From positions 27,817-91,816 of the forward strand of contig MVQL01000170.1 of NCBI GenBank assembly GCA_002067205.1: 64,000 bases of DNA. Direction: 5' to 3'. This document shows, one piece after another, positions 1 through 8,664 of this stretch. The position numbers and the translations under genes were made by a program. Source of the stretch: Pelotomaculum sp. PtaB.Bin104. Its GTDB lineage: Bacteria > Bacillota > Desulfotomaculia > Desulfotomaculales > Pelotomaculaceae. Every line of letters starts with the position of its first letter. Position 1 is the first letter of the stretch. The notes beneath the pieces were generated by a model that was given only the letters and a program-made list of their open reading frames with translations, was not told where the DNA came from and searched no databases.

Positions 1-312
1 TGTCCTGGCGGTCAGGCCCTCACCAGTAGTCTTTTGTGGGGCAACAGATTTTGCCGCCTGACGGCAGCCGCCTGACGGCATTACAATGCTGCAGTGCGGC
101 GTGCTTTTGAAATTGGCCGAAGGGTCGATGGGTACCGGGAAATCTACCTGGCCTTCATGTACATATAATCGTATCAAACATCTTCAATGCAAACAATATG
201 ATAAAAATAACCCGCCCTATCCTAGCCAATTTAACCCACTTCACTCAACCCATAAAATTTGCGCCTTTGGTAAGAATAATACGATTAATAATATTATAAG
301 ATGGGGATGAAG
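1..312. other. Region upstream of adhE
   Basis: No convincing gene is seen here. The segment carries a perfect tandem duplication of 14 bases (GCCGCCTGACGGCA at 53-66 and 67-80), each unit itself able to form a small TGCCG/CGGCA hairpin. The last 120 bases are AT-rich and should hold the adhE promoter, but I cannot pick out a clear -35/-10 pair. Both ends of a possible upstream gene lie outside the window. Confidence 0.4.
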
Positions 313-3000
313 ATGGAAGAACAGAAAGCCGTCGAAAAATATCCGGAGGAAAGCTTGAAAACAATCGACACCCTGGTGGCCAGGGCCCAAGGCGCTTTGC
401 GGTCCTTTATGGCCTTTAGCCAGGCCGAGGTGGATAAAATAGTCAAGGCTATGGCCTTAGCCGGGCTGGACCGGCATATGGAGCTGGCTAAAATGGCCGT
501 TGAGGAGACTGGCCGGGGAGTTTACGAGGATAAAATCACCAAGAACATTTTTGCCACGGAATACGTTTATCATAGTATCAAGAACCATAAGACAGTCGGT
601 TTGGTCATGGTGGATGAGGAGGAGGACTACGAGGAGGTGGCCGAGCCGGTGGGAGTGATCGCCGGGGTGACGCCGGTGACCAACCCCACCTCCACCGTTA
701 TGTTCAAGTCCCTGATCTCGATCAAAACCAGAAACCCGATCATCTTCAGCTTTCACCCTGGCGCCCGGCAGAGCAGCGCCGCGGCTGCCCGGACTATGCT
801 GGAGGCGGCTGTGGCTGCGGGCGCTCCGGAAAACTGTATCAGCTGGATCGAGCACCCGTCAGTGGAGGCCACCCAGCGGCTGATGGCCCACCCCGGGGTG
901 GCCATGATCCTGGCCACCGGCGGCTCCGGTATGGTTCAGTCGGCGTACAGCAGCGGCAAGCCGGCCCTGGGCGTCGGTCCGGGAAACGTGCCCTGCTACA
1001 TCGAAAAGTCCGCCAACCTGAAAAGGGCGGTTTCCGATCTGATCCTGAGCAAGACCTTCGATAACGGCATGATCTGCGCCTCCGAGCAGGGTTTGATTGT
1101 AGATCGGGAGGTGGCCGGCCAGGTGGAAGCCCTCCTGGCGCAAAACGGCTGCTACTTTCTCCAGCCGGAGGAGATTAAGCTTTTGGAGCAGCTGGCCACC
1201 GGCGGGGGCACCTGTTCCATGAGCCCAGACATCGTCGGCAAGTCCGCGGCCTCTATCGCCCAGATGGCCGGCTTCTCTGTATCACCAGGAACGAAGATTT
1301 TAATCGCCAGGCTGGTGGGAGTGGGTCCGGATTATCCCTTATCCCGGGAAAAACTAAGCCCGATCCTGGCCTACTACGTTGTCGAAGGCTCGCGTGAGGG
1401 GATCGAGCGCTGTGAGCAGATGGTGGAATTCGGCGGCATGGGCCACTCGGCGGTAATCCATACCGCCGATGAAAAACTATTGGAGGAGTTTGCCGGCCGG
1501 ATTATGGCCGGGCGGATTATCGTTAACGCCCCTTCCACCCATGGGGCCATCGGGGATATCTACAATACCAATATGCCCTCCCTGACCCTGGGCTGCGGCT
1601 CCTACGGCAGAAATGCCACCACGGCCAACGTCAGCGCCGTCAACCTGATCAACATCAAAAGGGTGGCTAAAAGACGGGTTAATATGCAGTGGTTCAAGGT
1701 GCCGGAAAAGATCTTCTTTGAGTCCGGGGCAATCCAGTATTTATCCCACATGCCCGGCATTAAAAAGGCTTTTATTGTCACAGACCCGTCCATGGTGCAG
1801 CTGGGCTACCTGAATAAACTAAAGTACCACCTGGAAAAGAGAGAGCGCCGGCCGGCTATTGAGGTCTTCAGCGAGGTCGCGCCCGACCCGTCACTGGACC
1901 TGGTACTCAAAGGGCGCGACCAGATGAAGCAGTTCCAGCCTGACACCATCATCGCCTTAGGCGGTGGCTCGGCGATGGACGCGGCCAAGGGGATGTGGCT
2001 TTTTTACGAGCACCCGGAGGTAGAGTTTGAATTTTTAAAGCTGAAGTTCCTGGACATCCGCAAGCGGACCTATAAATATCCTAAGCTAGGCCGCAAGGCT
2101 CGCCTGGTGGCTATACCCACCACCAGCGGCAGCGGCTCGGAGGTGACCGCCTTTGCTGTGATCACCGACCAGGGCCGGGACATCAAGTACCCCCTGGCCG
2201 ACTACGAGCTGACCCCGGACGTGGCCATCATCGACCCGGACTTTGTCAAAACCCTGCCCCGGGCGCTGGTGGCCGACACCGGCATGGACGTGCTGGCCCA
2301 TGGCATCGAGGCCTATGTTTCCGTGATGGCCTCTGAATACACCGACGCGCTGGCCTTAAAGGCCATCGAGCTGGTCTTTAAGTACCTGCACCGCTCCTGG
2401 CGGGACGGAGACCCGGAGGCCCGGGAAAAGATGCACTACGCCTCCACCATTGCCGGGATGGCCTTTACCAATGCCTTTTTAGGGGTCAACCACGCCCTGG
2501 CCCACAAGGTGGGCGGAGAGTTTGACCTGCCCCACGGCCGGGCCAACGCCGTGCTACTGCCGTATGTCATCGAGTACAACGCCAGCCCGCCCTCGAAGTT
2601 TGTTTCCTACCCCAAGTACGAATATTTTATCGCGCCGGAAAAATACCGGCAGATCGCCGCCCACCTGGACCTGCCCGCGGCATCAGTTGAAGAGGGCGTT
2701 GATAGTTTAATCGGTGCAGTGGCTGGGTTGAGCCGGTCCCTGGGCATCCCGTCATCTTTCGGCGAACTGGGCCTGGACCGGAAAACTTACATGACCAGGC
2801 TCAATCGCCTGGCCGAAAGAGCCTTTGAAGACCAGACCACCATTACCAACCCCCGTCTGCCCTTGATCAGCGAATTGGCGGACATCTTGCGCAAGGCCTA
2901 TGACCCGGCGGCTGTTGGCAAGGGGCCAGCCCCCGCTGAAAAAGAAGTTCCCATCCACATCGCAAAAGCAAGGTCTGGGGAGGTACGGGTTACTCATTAG
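313..3000 (+). CDS. adhE: Bifunctional acetaldehyde-CoA/alcohol dehydrogenase AdhE
   Basis: Cytoplasmic fusion enzyme that reduces acetyl-CoA to acetaldehyde and then to ethanol (or the reverse) with NAD(H). The N-terminal half (about residues 15-440) is a CoA-acylating aldehyde dehydrogenase with the catalytic Cys in MICASEQ near residue 255. The C-terminal half (about 460-870) is an iron-dependent alcohol dehydrogenase with GGGSAMDAAK for the cofactor and metal-binding histidines in DVLAHGIEAY and NHALAHKVGGEFDLPHGR. Length of about 895 residues is normal for AdhE, with a short basic tail. In-frame ATGs lie at 301, 307 and 313; only 313 has a ribosome site (GGGG six bases upstream), so I chose it. 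No partner gene is adjacent; it faces the following minus-strand gene tail to tail. Confidence 0.96.
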   Translation: MEEQKAVEKYPEESLKTIDTLVARAQGALRSFMAFSQAEVDKIVKAMALAGLDRHMELAKMAVEETGRGVYEDKITKNIFATEYVYHSIKNHKTVGLVMVDEEEDYEEVAEPVGVIAGVTPVTNPTSTVMFKSLISIKTRNPIIFSFHPGARQSSAAAARTMLEAAVAAGAPENCISWIEHPSVEATQRLMAHPGVAMILATGGSGMVQSAYSSGKPALGVGPGNVPCYIEKSANLKRAVSDLILSKTFDNGMICASEQGLIVDREVAGQVEALLAQNGCYFLQPEEIKLLEQLATGGGTCSMSPDIVGKSAASIAQMAGFSVSPGTKILIARLVGVGPDYPLSREKLSPILAYYVVEGSREGIERCEQMVEFGGMGHSAVIHTADEKLLEEFAGRIMAGRIIVNAPSTHGAIGDIYNTNMPSLTLGCGSYGRNATTANVSAVNLINIKRVAKRRVNMQWFKVPEKIFFESGAIQYLSHMPGIKKAFIVTDPSMVQLGYLNKLKYHLEKRERRPAIEVFSEVAPDPSLDLVLKGRDQMKQFQPDTIIALGGGSAMDAAKGMWLFYEHPEVEFEFLKLKFLDIRKRTYKYPKLGRKARLVAIPTTSGSGSEVTAFAVITDQGRDIKYPLADYELTPDVAIIDPDFVKTLPRALVADTGMDVLAHGIEAYVSVMASEYTDALALKAIELVFKYLHRSWRDGDPEAREKMHYASTIAGMAFTNAFLGVNHALAHKVGGEFDLPHGRANAVLLPYVIEYNASPPSKFVSYPKYEYFIAPEKYRQIAAHLDLPAASVEEGVDSLIGAVAGLSRSLGIPSSFGELGLDRKTYMTRLNRLAERAFEDQTTITNPRLPLISELADILRKAYDPAAVGKGPAPAEKEVPIHIAKARSGEVRVTH

Positions 3001-3001
3001 C

Positions 3002-3310
3002 TCACTTTTTGGGTAACACCGCCAGCATCGGGTAGCTTTCCGTTCGTAACAGGCTGACCTTCACCGCGGGATCATCTGCGATGAGGGCCTGAACCTGATT
3101 CTCATCATCAACTTCAACGATTGCCACCCCATAGGCCCCACTAGGATCATGTACCGGCCCAAAGGCCAGGACAATGCCGGCATCCATTTTTTCAGTCCAG
3201 TAGGCAACATGGGCGTCCATAATGCTGCGCTCTTCTTTCGTTATATCCCGCCGCCTGGGTCCCTGGCTTTTTAATAAATAGTGCTTCTTCGGGGCTTTTT
3301 GGACGGGCAC
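3002..3310 (-). CDS. YCII-related (YciI family) small protein
   Basis: About 102 residues with the ferredoxin-like YCII fold features: an N-terminal strand (HYLLKSQGPRR), a central helix HVAYWTEKMDAG, then VLAFGPVHDPSGAYGVAIVEV, and a C-terminal DDPAVKVSLLRTESYPML. The conserved His and Asp of the family, thought to be catalytic, appear to be H(VAYW) and D(PSGAYG). The reaction is not known for most members. A reading frame extends to 3346, but the GTG at 3310 is preceded by GGAGGAAAAAGGGGG and is the better start. It stands alone, convergent with adhE only two bases away. Confidence 0.75.
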   Translation of the reverse strand: MPVQKAPKKHYLLKSQGPRRRDITKEERSIMDAHVAYWTEKMDAGIVLAFGPVHDPSGAYGVAIVEVDDENQVQALIADDPAVKVSLLRTESYPMLAVLPKK

Positions 3311-3467
3311 AATTATTCCCCCTTTTTCCTCCGGCGGTCGTTTCAATTTTCCAAAAGCAGCTCGCTAATAATATGTCTTGGATCTTAGTTATTCTCAATA
3401 AAATTTTCTCAATTATATAAAATACAGCTTAATTGTACAACGCAAAATAAACTCCATTATTACTTGC

Positions 3468-4256
3468 TTAATCTTCCTGAATTCTACCGTCGGTGGTGAT
3501 CGTTACGATTTGCCAGGGCAGCATTTTACCGCTGTTGATCAGCGCTTGCTTTACAGCGTTGGCCAGGCCGGCGCAGCAGGGCACCTCCATGCGGAGCACG
3601 GTGACACTTTTTATATCATTACCTTTCAATATGGCGGTTAATTTTTCAGTATAATCCACGTTGTCCAGCTTCGGGCAGCCAATGAGGGTGATTTTGTTGC
3701 GCATGAAGTCCTTATGGATGTTCGCATAGGCATAAGCCGTGCAGTCGGCGGCCACCAGCAGGTTCGCCTGGTCAAAGTAAGGGGCGTTAACCCCAACCAG
3801 CTTAACCTGACAGGGCCATTGCCGCAATTGTGAGACGGCCGGAACAGCAGGCTCTGCCGCTGCATAAGCGGGTGCCTGCTGCGCTTCTGCTCTTTCAATC
3901 ATCCTGGCCTGGGTACCGGGACACCCGCAGGCAAGTGGTTCAGGGACTATTCTTTCAATTAATCGGTCCTGGGTGCCCGGGCAGCCGCAGGCTAGCAGCT
4001 CAGGGAAGGTGTTATGGCCGGCGGCCATGTGTTTTTTTACCGCCTCTTCGTCAAAGGCGTCAGCCTCGCGCTCTTCTATTTTCATCGCCCCGGCCGGGCA
4101 CTCCGGCAGGCAGGCCCCTAAACCGTCGCAATAGCTTTCAGACACAAGTTTCGCTTTGCCATCAATCAGCTTAAGGGCTCCCTCTTGACAGGCGTTAACA
4201 CAAAGCCCGCATCCGGTACACTTCTCTTCGTTGATTTTAATTATATTTCTTTTCAT
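3468..4256 (-). CDS. 4Fe-4S ferredoxin-type protein with duplicated CGCPGTQ motif
   Basis: 262 residues. The first 65 residues are a 2x[4Fe-4S] ferredoxin domain: CTGCGLCVNACQEGA, then CDGLGACLPECPAGA. A linker follows with a nine-residue motif LACGCPGTQ present twice (about residues 88-96 and 108-116), which could bind a further metal or cluster. The C-terminal part (about 140-262) contains CTAYAYANIHKDF, IGCPKLDN and EVPCCAGL, all of which add cysteines. This architecture resembles ferredoxin proteins found near hybrid-cluster or nitrogen-stress genes in anaerobes, but the role is not established. GGAGGT lies seven bases before the ATG. It is transcribed divergently from the carotenoid-oxygenase-like gene across a spacer with a perfect 16-bp palindrome. 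Confidence 0.8.
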   Translation of the reverse strand: MKRNIIKINEEKCTGCGLCVNACQEGALKLIDGKAKLVSESYCDGLGACLPECPAGAMKIEEREADAFDEEAVKKHMAAGHNTFPELLACGCPGTQDRLIERIVPEPLACGCPGTQARMIERAEAQQAPAYAAAEPAVPAVSQLRQWPCQVKLVGVNAPYFDQANLLVAADCTAYAYANIHKDFMRNKITLIGCPKLDNVDYTEKLTAILKGNDIKSVTVLRMEVPCCAGLANAVKQALINSGKMLPWQIVTITTDGRIQED

Positions 4257-4326
4257 ATCAATAACCTCCGTTAATAGTTTTTTATCCTTTGTTAAAGCTA
4301 TTCTACTATATTGAAAACACTAATTC

Positions 4327-4342
4327 GGTAACCATGGTTACC
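4327..4342. promoter_or_regulatory. Perfect 16-bp palindrome, candidate operator
   Basis: GGTAACCATGGTTACC is its own reverse complement. It sits in the 170-bp spacer between two divergent genes, about 70 bp from the ferredoxin-like start and 90 bp from the oxygenase start, just upstream of plausible minus-strand promoter elements. A dimeric regulator is likely; which one cannot be told. Confidence 0.45.
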
Positions 4343-4429
4343 ATCACCAAACTCCGGGCAAAATTAATTCTAAAAAGGAAAGCACGCCGGCTTACGCTGG
4401 CGAGCGGCAGAACGGATGGATGATTAATT

Positions 4430-5836
4430 GTGAGAATAAATGTGGAATTGGGTTTTACATCCCTTGAGCAAGAGTGTGAAAATATATTGCTGCCCGTAGC
4501 AGGTACTGTGCCCAAATGGCTTTCGGGTACTTTAATACGAAATGGGGCGGCAAAATTTGAAATAGGGAAAGAAAGCTATAACCACTGGTTTGATGGTTTA
4601 GCCATGCTTCATAAGTTTACCTTTAGAAATGGACAGATTTTATATACCAATAAGTTTTTAAAAGGCCATACTTTCAGGAAATCAATGAAAAAAGGTGAGA
4701 TTGTTTATCCTGAGTTTGCCACTAATCCTAAATACTCTCTCCCTAGCCGGGTTTTCTTGTATGCCACTGGACATTATACCGATAACGCAAGCGTAAATGT
4801 GTCCAAGGTAGGAGATAGCTTTATTACGATGACGGAAACTCCACATCGTGTTGAATTCGATCCGGAGAGTTTAAATACATTGGGACGGTTTCACTACATG
4901 GACCGGGTTACCGGACATTTAACCACAGTTCATCCACAATTCGATTATGAGAAGGAACAAATATTTAATTATATAACTCGTTTTTCCCATACCAGCACTT
5001 ATAATATCTACAGAATAAGAAAAGGTTCTGCCAGAAGAGAGATTATTTCCACCATACCGGTAAAACGGGCTGCTTATATGCATAGCTTTGGTATGACAGA
5101 AAATTATGTAATATTAACGGAGTTTCCGCTCTTTATAAACCCATTGAGATTTTTACTTACCGGCAGCCCATTTATAGATAATTTATTTTGGAAGCCGGAA
5201 CATGGTACAACCTTCCTGGTAATAGATAAAAATAGTGGTAAGATGATCGGCAAATTTAAATCCGACCCCTTTTTCGCTTTTCACCATATTAACTGTTACG
5301 AAGAGACGGGAAATGTGATTGTGGATATTGTTTCATATGAGGATCCATCTATTATTAAATACCTCTACCTGGATAAATTACGGCAGGGTAATTTTCTGAT
5401 TCCCACTCCTCAAATACGGCGGTATTACTTGGATTTATCCAATAATAAAGTTTTAAAGAAAATTTTATCCGAAGATTTTGTTGAGTTTCCCAGGATTAAT
5501 TATCAAAGGTGCAATACCAAAAATTATAACTTTGTATACGGAATAAGCGATCATGAATCAAATGGTTTTACTAATAAATTGGTTAAATTTTGCATTAAGA
5601 GCAAATCATTTAAGTGCTGGCACAAGGAGAATAATTTCCCTGGTGAGCCTGTATTTGTTGCAGCACCACCAGTCACTGCGGAGGAAGATGAAGGGGTTAT
5701 TTTATCCCTGGTTCTTGATACAGAAAAACATAAAACCTATTTATTAATCCTTGATGCAACCTCTTTTCTTGAAATTGCAAGAGCAAATCTTCCGTTTGCT
5801 GTTCCCTTTGGTTCTCATGGCCAGTATTTTGAATAA
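4430..5836 (+). CDS. Carotenoid oxygenase (RPE65/CCD) family protein
   Basis: 468 residues, the normal length for the seven-bladed propeller carotenoid cleavage family. The four iron-ligand histidines can be placed: H168 (TVHPQFD), H218 (YMHSFGMTE), H285 or H286 (FAFHHINCYE) and H463 (GSHGQY, five residues from the end). The N-terminal PVAGTVPKWLSGTLIRNG also matches the family. Known members cleave carotenoids, stilbenes or lignin fragments with O2, so its presence with an anaerobe-like gene set is odd. The GTG start has GGATGGA nine bases upstream. The base composition is more AT-rich than adhE, which could mean transfer. No carotenoid pathway gene is nearby. Confidence 0.85.
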   Translation: MRINVELGFTSLEQECENILLPVAGTVPKWLSGTLIRNGAAKFEIGKESYNHWFDGLAMLHKFTFRNGQILYTNKFLKGHTFRKSMKKGEIVYPEFATNPKYSLPSRVFLYATGHYTDNASVNVSKVGDSFITMTETPHRVEFDPESLNTLGRFHYMDRVTGHLTTVHPQFDYEKEQIFNYITRFSHTSTYNIYRIRKGSARREIISTIPVKRAAYMHSFGMTENYVILTEFPLFINPLRFLLTGSPFIDNLFWKPEHGTTFLVIDKNSGKMIGKFKSDPFFAFHHINCYEETGNVIVDIVSYEDPSIIKYLYLDKLRQGNFLIPTPQIRRYYLDLSNNKVLKKILSEDFVEFPRINYQRCNTKNYNFVYGISDHESNGFTNKLVKFCIKSKSFKCWHKENNFPGEPVFVAAPPVTAEEDEGVILSLVLDTEKHKTYLLILDATSFLEIARANLPFAVPFGSHGQYFE

Positions 5837-5851
5837 TTATGTTTTTTCCAC

Positions 5852-5900
5852 TGCGCTAATCCCGGCTTGTGCGGCGAGCCTCTTTTTTCCCTAAGCCGGC
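5852..5900. terminator. Weak inverted repeat after the oxygenase gene
   Basis: CCGGCTT and AAGCCGG enclose about 24 bases that include TTTTTT. The loop is long and no U-run follows the stem on either strand, so a terminator role between the two convergent genes is only a guess. Confidence 0.25.
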
Positions 5901-5937
5901 ATTGATCTCTGAAAGTAACTATCATTATTCTTAATCA

Positions 5938-6426
5938 CTAAGGGGAAGTTTCATTATTAAAGTTTTCTTTTTTATTTCTATAAATCTTAAATTCATTAAT
6001 AACTTCCGGACGATTATAAAAAAAGCTTACAAAATCAGTCATGCACTCCAGGGTTTGCTTGCTGATGGTGTGCTCAATTTTTTCGGTTTCTTCCAGTATA
6101 TTTTCGGAAATACCCAACAACCTCAGAAAGTCCTCAATAATTTGGTGTCGTTCCAGTAGTTTATTACCTATTTCCCGGCCCTTTTCGCTCAGTATGATCA
6201 TGCCATATTTCTCATAATTCACAAGATTTATGTCGGCCAACTTCTGTACCATTCTGGTCGCGGAAGGGGGCTGGATGTTAAGTGCGGCCGCCAGGTCAAG
6301 AATCCTTGTGGAACTAGTATCCCTGGATAAGCGGTAGATCATTTCCAGATAGTCTTCCATCGAGGCGGTTAGCTTGTCGTCGTCTTTTTTCATATATTCA
6401 CTAAAAGTATAAAATTCCTTTTCCAA
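5938..6426 (-). CDS. DtxR/MntR-family metal-dependent transcriptional regulator
   Basis: 162 residues. Residues about 20-85 form the family winged helix (MEDYLEMIYRLS, RILDLAAALNIQPPSATRMVQKL, GMIILSEKGREIG). The following helices carry metal-binding and dimerisation residues such as ERHQIIEDFL, EKIEHTIS and the Cys-containing LECMTDF. There is no SH3-like third domain, so it is a short-form MntR/IdeR-like repressor. It lies 56 bp after the FeoB membrane gene and is very likely co-transcribed with feo, whose upstream region bears two dyads of DtxR-box type. Iron-responsive autoregulation of the feo operon is inferred. The start is TTG at 6426 with AGTGGTGA ahead of it. Confidence 0.9.
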   Translation of the reverse strand: MEKEFYTFSEYMKKDDDKLTASMEDYLEMIYRLSRDTSSTRILDLAAALNIQPPSATRMVQKLADINLVNYEKYGMIILSEKGREIGNKLLERHQIIEDFLRLLGISENILEETEKIEHTISKQTLECMTDFVSFFYNRPEVINEFKIYRNKKENFNNETSP

Positions 6427-6482
6427 ACTAAATCACCACTTTTTAATATATCAGATTATCTGGTTATTACCCCGCCCGTAAA

Positions 6483-7880
6483 TTAAACCCAACCTAAGAT
6501 TCTAGCCGTCTGGGCTGTCACATAGCACACTGCGATGGCAATGCCCAGTGGAATGAGGGCGGCCAGCGCCGTCCACTTGATACTGCCGGACTCTTTGCGG
6601 ATCGTCCACAGGGTAGTGCTGCAGGGGTAGTGGAGCAGGGAAAACAGCATCATACAAACCGCAGTCGACCAGGTCCAGCCGTGCTGCACCACAAAGAGAT
6701 TGTACAAGTCCTCAATGCTTTGCAGTTCGGTCATGGAGCCGGTGGCCAGGTAGCTCATGATCAGGATCGGAAGCACAATTTCATTGGCAGGAAGCCCTAA
6801 AATAAAGGCCACCAGGATAAAGCCATCCAGGCCGATAGCCCGGGCAAAGGGATTAAACCATTGGGTACAGTGGGCCAGGATGCTTAAATCACCCACATAA
6901 ACATTAGCCAATATCCAGGTAATTGCACCGGCAGGCGCCGCCATACAAACAGCACGGCCCAGGACAAACAGGGTGCGGTCTAATATTGAACGAATAATGA
7001 TCTTCCCGATCTGGGGCTTGCGGTACGGCGGCAGCTCCAGGGTAAAAGAGGAAGGAACTCCCTTGAGCACTGTTTTGGAAAGAGTCCAGGAAACCGCCAG
7101 GGTCATGGCAATCCCCAAAAGGAAAACCCCTGAGACGATAGCGGCTGTGTAATAAAAAGCACTCCCCATGCCGAAAACCAGCACACCGGCCAGGGCTATG
7201 ATGGTGGGAAAGCGGCCGTTGCAGGGGACAAAGTTGTTGGTCAGCATGGCGATTAGGCGCTCACGGGGGGACTCAATAATCCTGCAGGCCACAATACCGG
7301 CGGCGTTACATCCAAAGCCCATGCTCATAGTCAGGGACTGCTTGCCGTGGGCGCCGGCCTTTTTAAAAAAGCGGTCAAGGTTGAAGGCCACCCGCGGCAA
7401 ATAGCCCAGGTCCTCCAAAAGAGTAAAGCAGGGAAAGAAAATGGCCATCGGCGGCAGCATAACCGATACAACCCAGGCCATACAGCGGTAAATTCCTTCC
7501 ACAAAAAGGCCGTTGATCCAGGCCGGAGCGTTGAGGTAATTACATAATTCGGTTAAACGGGCCTGACCCCAGAACAGCACCTCTGCGATCACAACCGAGG
7601 GAACATTTGCCCCGGCGATGGTCATCCAAAAAATAACTCCTAACAATAACAACATGGAGGGGAAGCCGAATACCCTGGAGGTAAGAATATCATCCAACTT
7701 TTTATCCCAGTCAATCCCCGGTTTCTCGTTTTGAGTAACCACCCTTTGGGCAATCTCCTCCGCTTTGCTGTAGATCGCCTTAACAACAGCATCATTTATG
7801 CTGACGGATTTTTTTATTTTGATTTGCTCAGCCTCGTGCAAAATTTGCTCAAGGCCGGTGGCTAAAGACACCCGGCTCAT
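6483..7880 (-). CDS. feoB: FeoB membrane (permease) half, separate gene
   Basis: About 465 residues covering only the integral-membrane portion of FeoB, the ferrous-iron transporter. It contains the gate-domain motifs: LPPMAIFFPCFTLLEDLGYLPR, the conserved Cys in GFGCNAAG, NNFVPCNGRFPT, LGLPANEIVLPI and a C-terminal MLFSLLHYPCSTTLW. The GTPase and its linker helices are encoded by the preceding gene, whose stop is only 10 bp upstream. An in-frame reading frame continues to 7949, but the ATG at 7880 follows GGGGTGA and lies just after the upstream stop, so I take that as the start. The two halves together equal one normal FeoB, apart from the break. Natural splitting is more likely than a sequencing error, since both ends look complete. 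Confidence 0.88.
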   Translation of the reverse strand: MSRVSLATGLEQILHEAEQIKIKKSVSINDAVVKAIYSKAEEIAQRVVTQNEKPGIDWDKKLDDILTSRVFGFPSMLLLLGVIFWMTIAGANVPSVVIAEVLFWGQARLTELCNYLNAPAWINGLFVEGIYRCMAWVVSVMLPPMAIFFPCFTLLEDLGYLPRVAFNLDRFFKKAGAHGKQSLTMSMGFGCNAAGIVACRIIESPRERLIAMLTNNFVPCNGRFPTIIALAGVLVFGMGSAFYYTAAIVSGVFLLGIAMTLAVSWTLSKTVLKGVPSSFTLELPPYRKPQIGKIIIRSILDRTLFVLGRAVCMAAPAGAITWILANVYVGDLSILAHCTQWFNPFARAIGLDGFILVAFILGLPANEIVLPILIMSYLATGSMTELQSIEDLYNLFVVQHGWTWSTAVCMMLFSLLHYPCSTTLWTIRKESGSIKWTALAALIPLGIAIAVCYVTAQTARILGWV

Positions 7881-7890
7881 TTTAAAGCTT

Positions 7891-8661
7891 TCACCCCAAC
7901 CTGGTACGACTTTGCTCATGCTCAGCCAGCCATTTTTCCAGGGCCGCAATTACCGTTTGGTCATCATCCAACAATCTCAAAGCCAGCCAGCGGGCATTGG
8001 CCTCCTCACCTAACAGCAGCTTTATTTGCTTTTCCAATTCATGAATACCAGCCTCAATTAGTTCACCGTACCTGACCACACAGGGGTTAGTCGGCAGGCT
8101 TTTGGTGGCTATGGCTGTAATTGTGTCGGCCAGCGTCTCCAGGCCGGTGCCGTCCCGGGCGGCTGTGGCTACCACAGGTACTCCCAACTCGCCGGCTAAG
8201 GCATCGATATCCACCTTTATTTTTTTTCTTTCGGCCTCGTCAATCAAATTTACGCACACCACAACTTTTGAGGTGATTTCAAGCACCTGCAGCACTAAAT
8301 TAAGGTTGCGTTCCAAACAGGTGGCGTCGACCACCACTACTGTCGCGTCCGGCTGGCCAAAGCAAAGGTAATCCCTGGCCACCTGTTCCTCGACCGAATT
8401 GGCCATCAAGGAATAAGTCCCCGGCAGATCAATAAGCCTGAATACCAGCCCCTGATTGATATATTTTCCCTCAGCCCTCATTACTGTTTTGCCGGGCCAG
8501 TTTCCGGTGTGCTGGTTCAGCCCGGTTAAGCAATTAAAGATAGTGCTCTTGCCGGTGTTGGGATTGCCGGCCAGGGCGATGACATAGTCTATTTTTGAGT
8601 CACCTTGACTAAAATTCTCCTTGTTTACCCCGGCGCCACAGGACTGGTGGGTTAGTCCCAT
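7891..8661 (-). CDS. feoB: FeoB GTPase (NFeoB) half, separate gene
   Basis: 256 residues. The G domain is complete: G1 GNPNTGKST, G2 around GNWPGKTV, G3 DLPGTYSL, G4 NLID (usual NxxD) and a G5-like ATAARDGTG. A helical linker (about 180-256) corresponds to the guanine-dissociation-inhibitor-like region, then the protein ends in RTRLG. It powers or gates Fe(II) uptake together with the membrane half encoded directly downstream. The start lies 3 bp after the feoA stop, indicating an operon feoA-feoB(G)-feoB(M)-dtxR. An N-terminal extension of about 25 residues with one Cys precedes the G domain. Confidence 0.92.
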   Translation of the reverse strand: MGLTHQSCGAGVNKENFSQGDSKIDYVIALAGNPNTGKSTIFNCLTGLNQHTGNWPGKTVMRAEGKYINQGLVFRLIDLPGTYSLMANSVEEQVARDYLCFGQPDATVVVVDATCLERNLNLVLQVLEITSKVVVCVNLIDEAERKKIKVDIDALAGELGVPVVATAARDGTGLETLADTITAIATKSLPTNPCVVRYGELIEAGIHELEKQIKLLLGEEANARWLALRLLDDDQTVIAALEKWLAEHEQSRTRLG

Positions 8662-8664
8662 GCT

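Noticed and set aside
53..80. 14-bp tandem repeat before adhE as a regulatory array
   Set aside because: Only two units and no other copy in the window; may be slippage.
86..310. 75-codon plus-strand ORF before adhE
   Set aside because: No ribosome site, no domain, and it overlaps the tandem repeat and the expected adhE promoter.
7880..7900. FeoB break as a sequencing frameshift
   Set aside because: Both reading frames have finished ends and a separate ribosome site, so a true split is more likely; it stays listed as a point to check.
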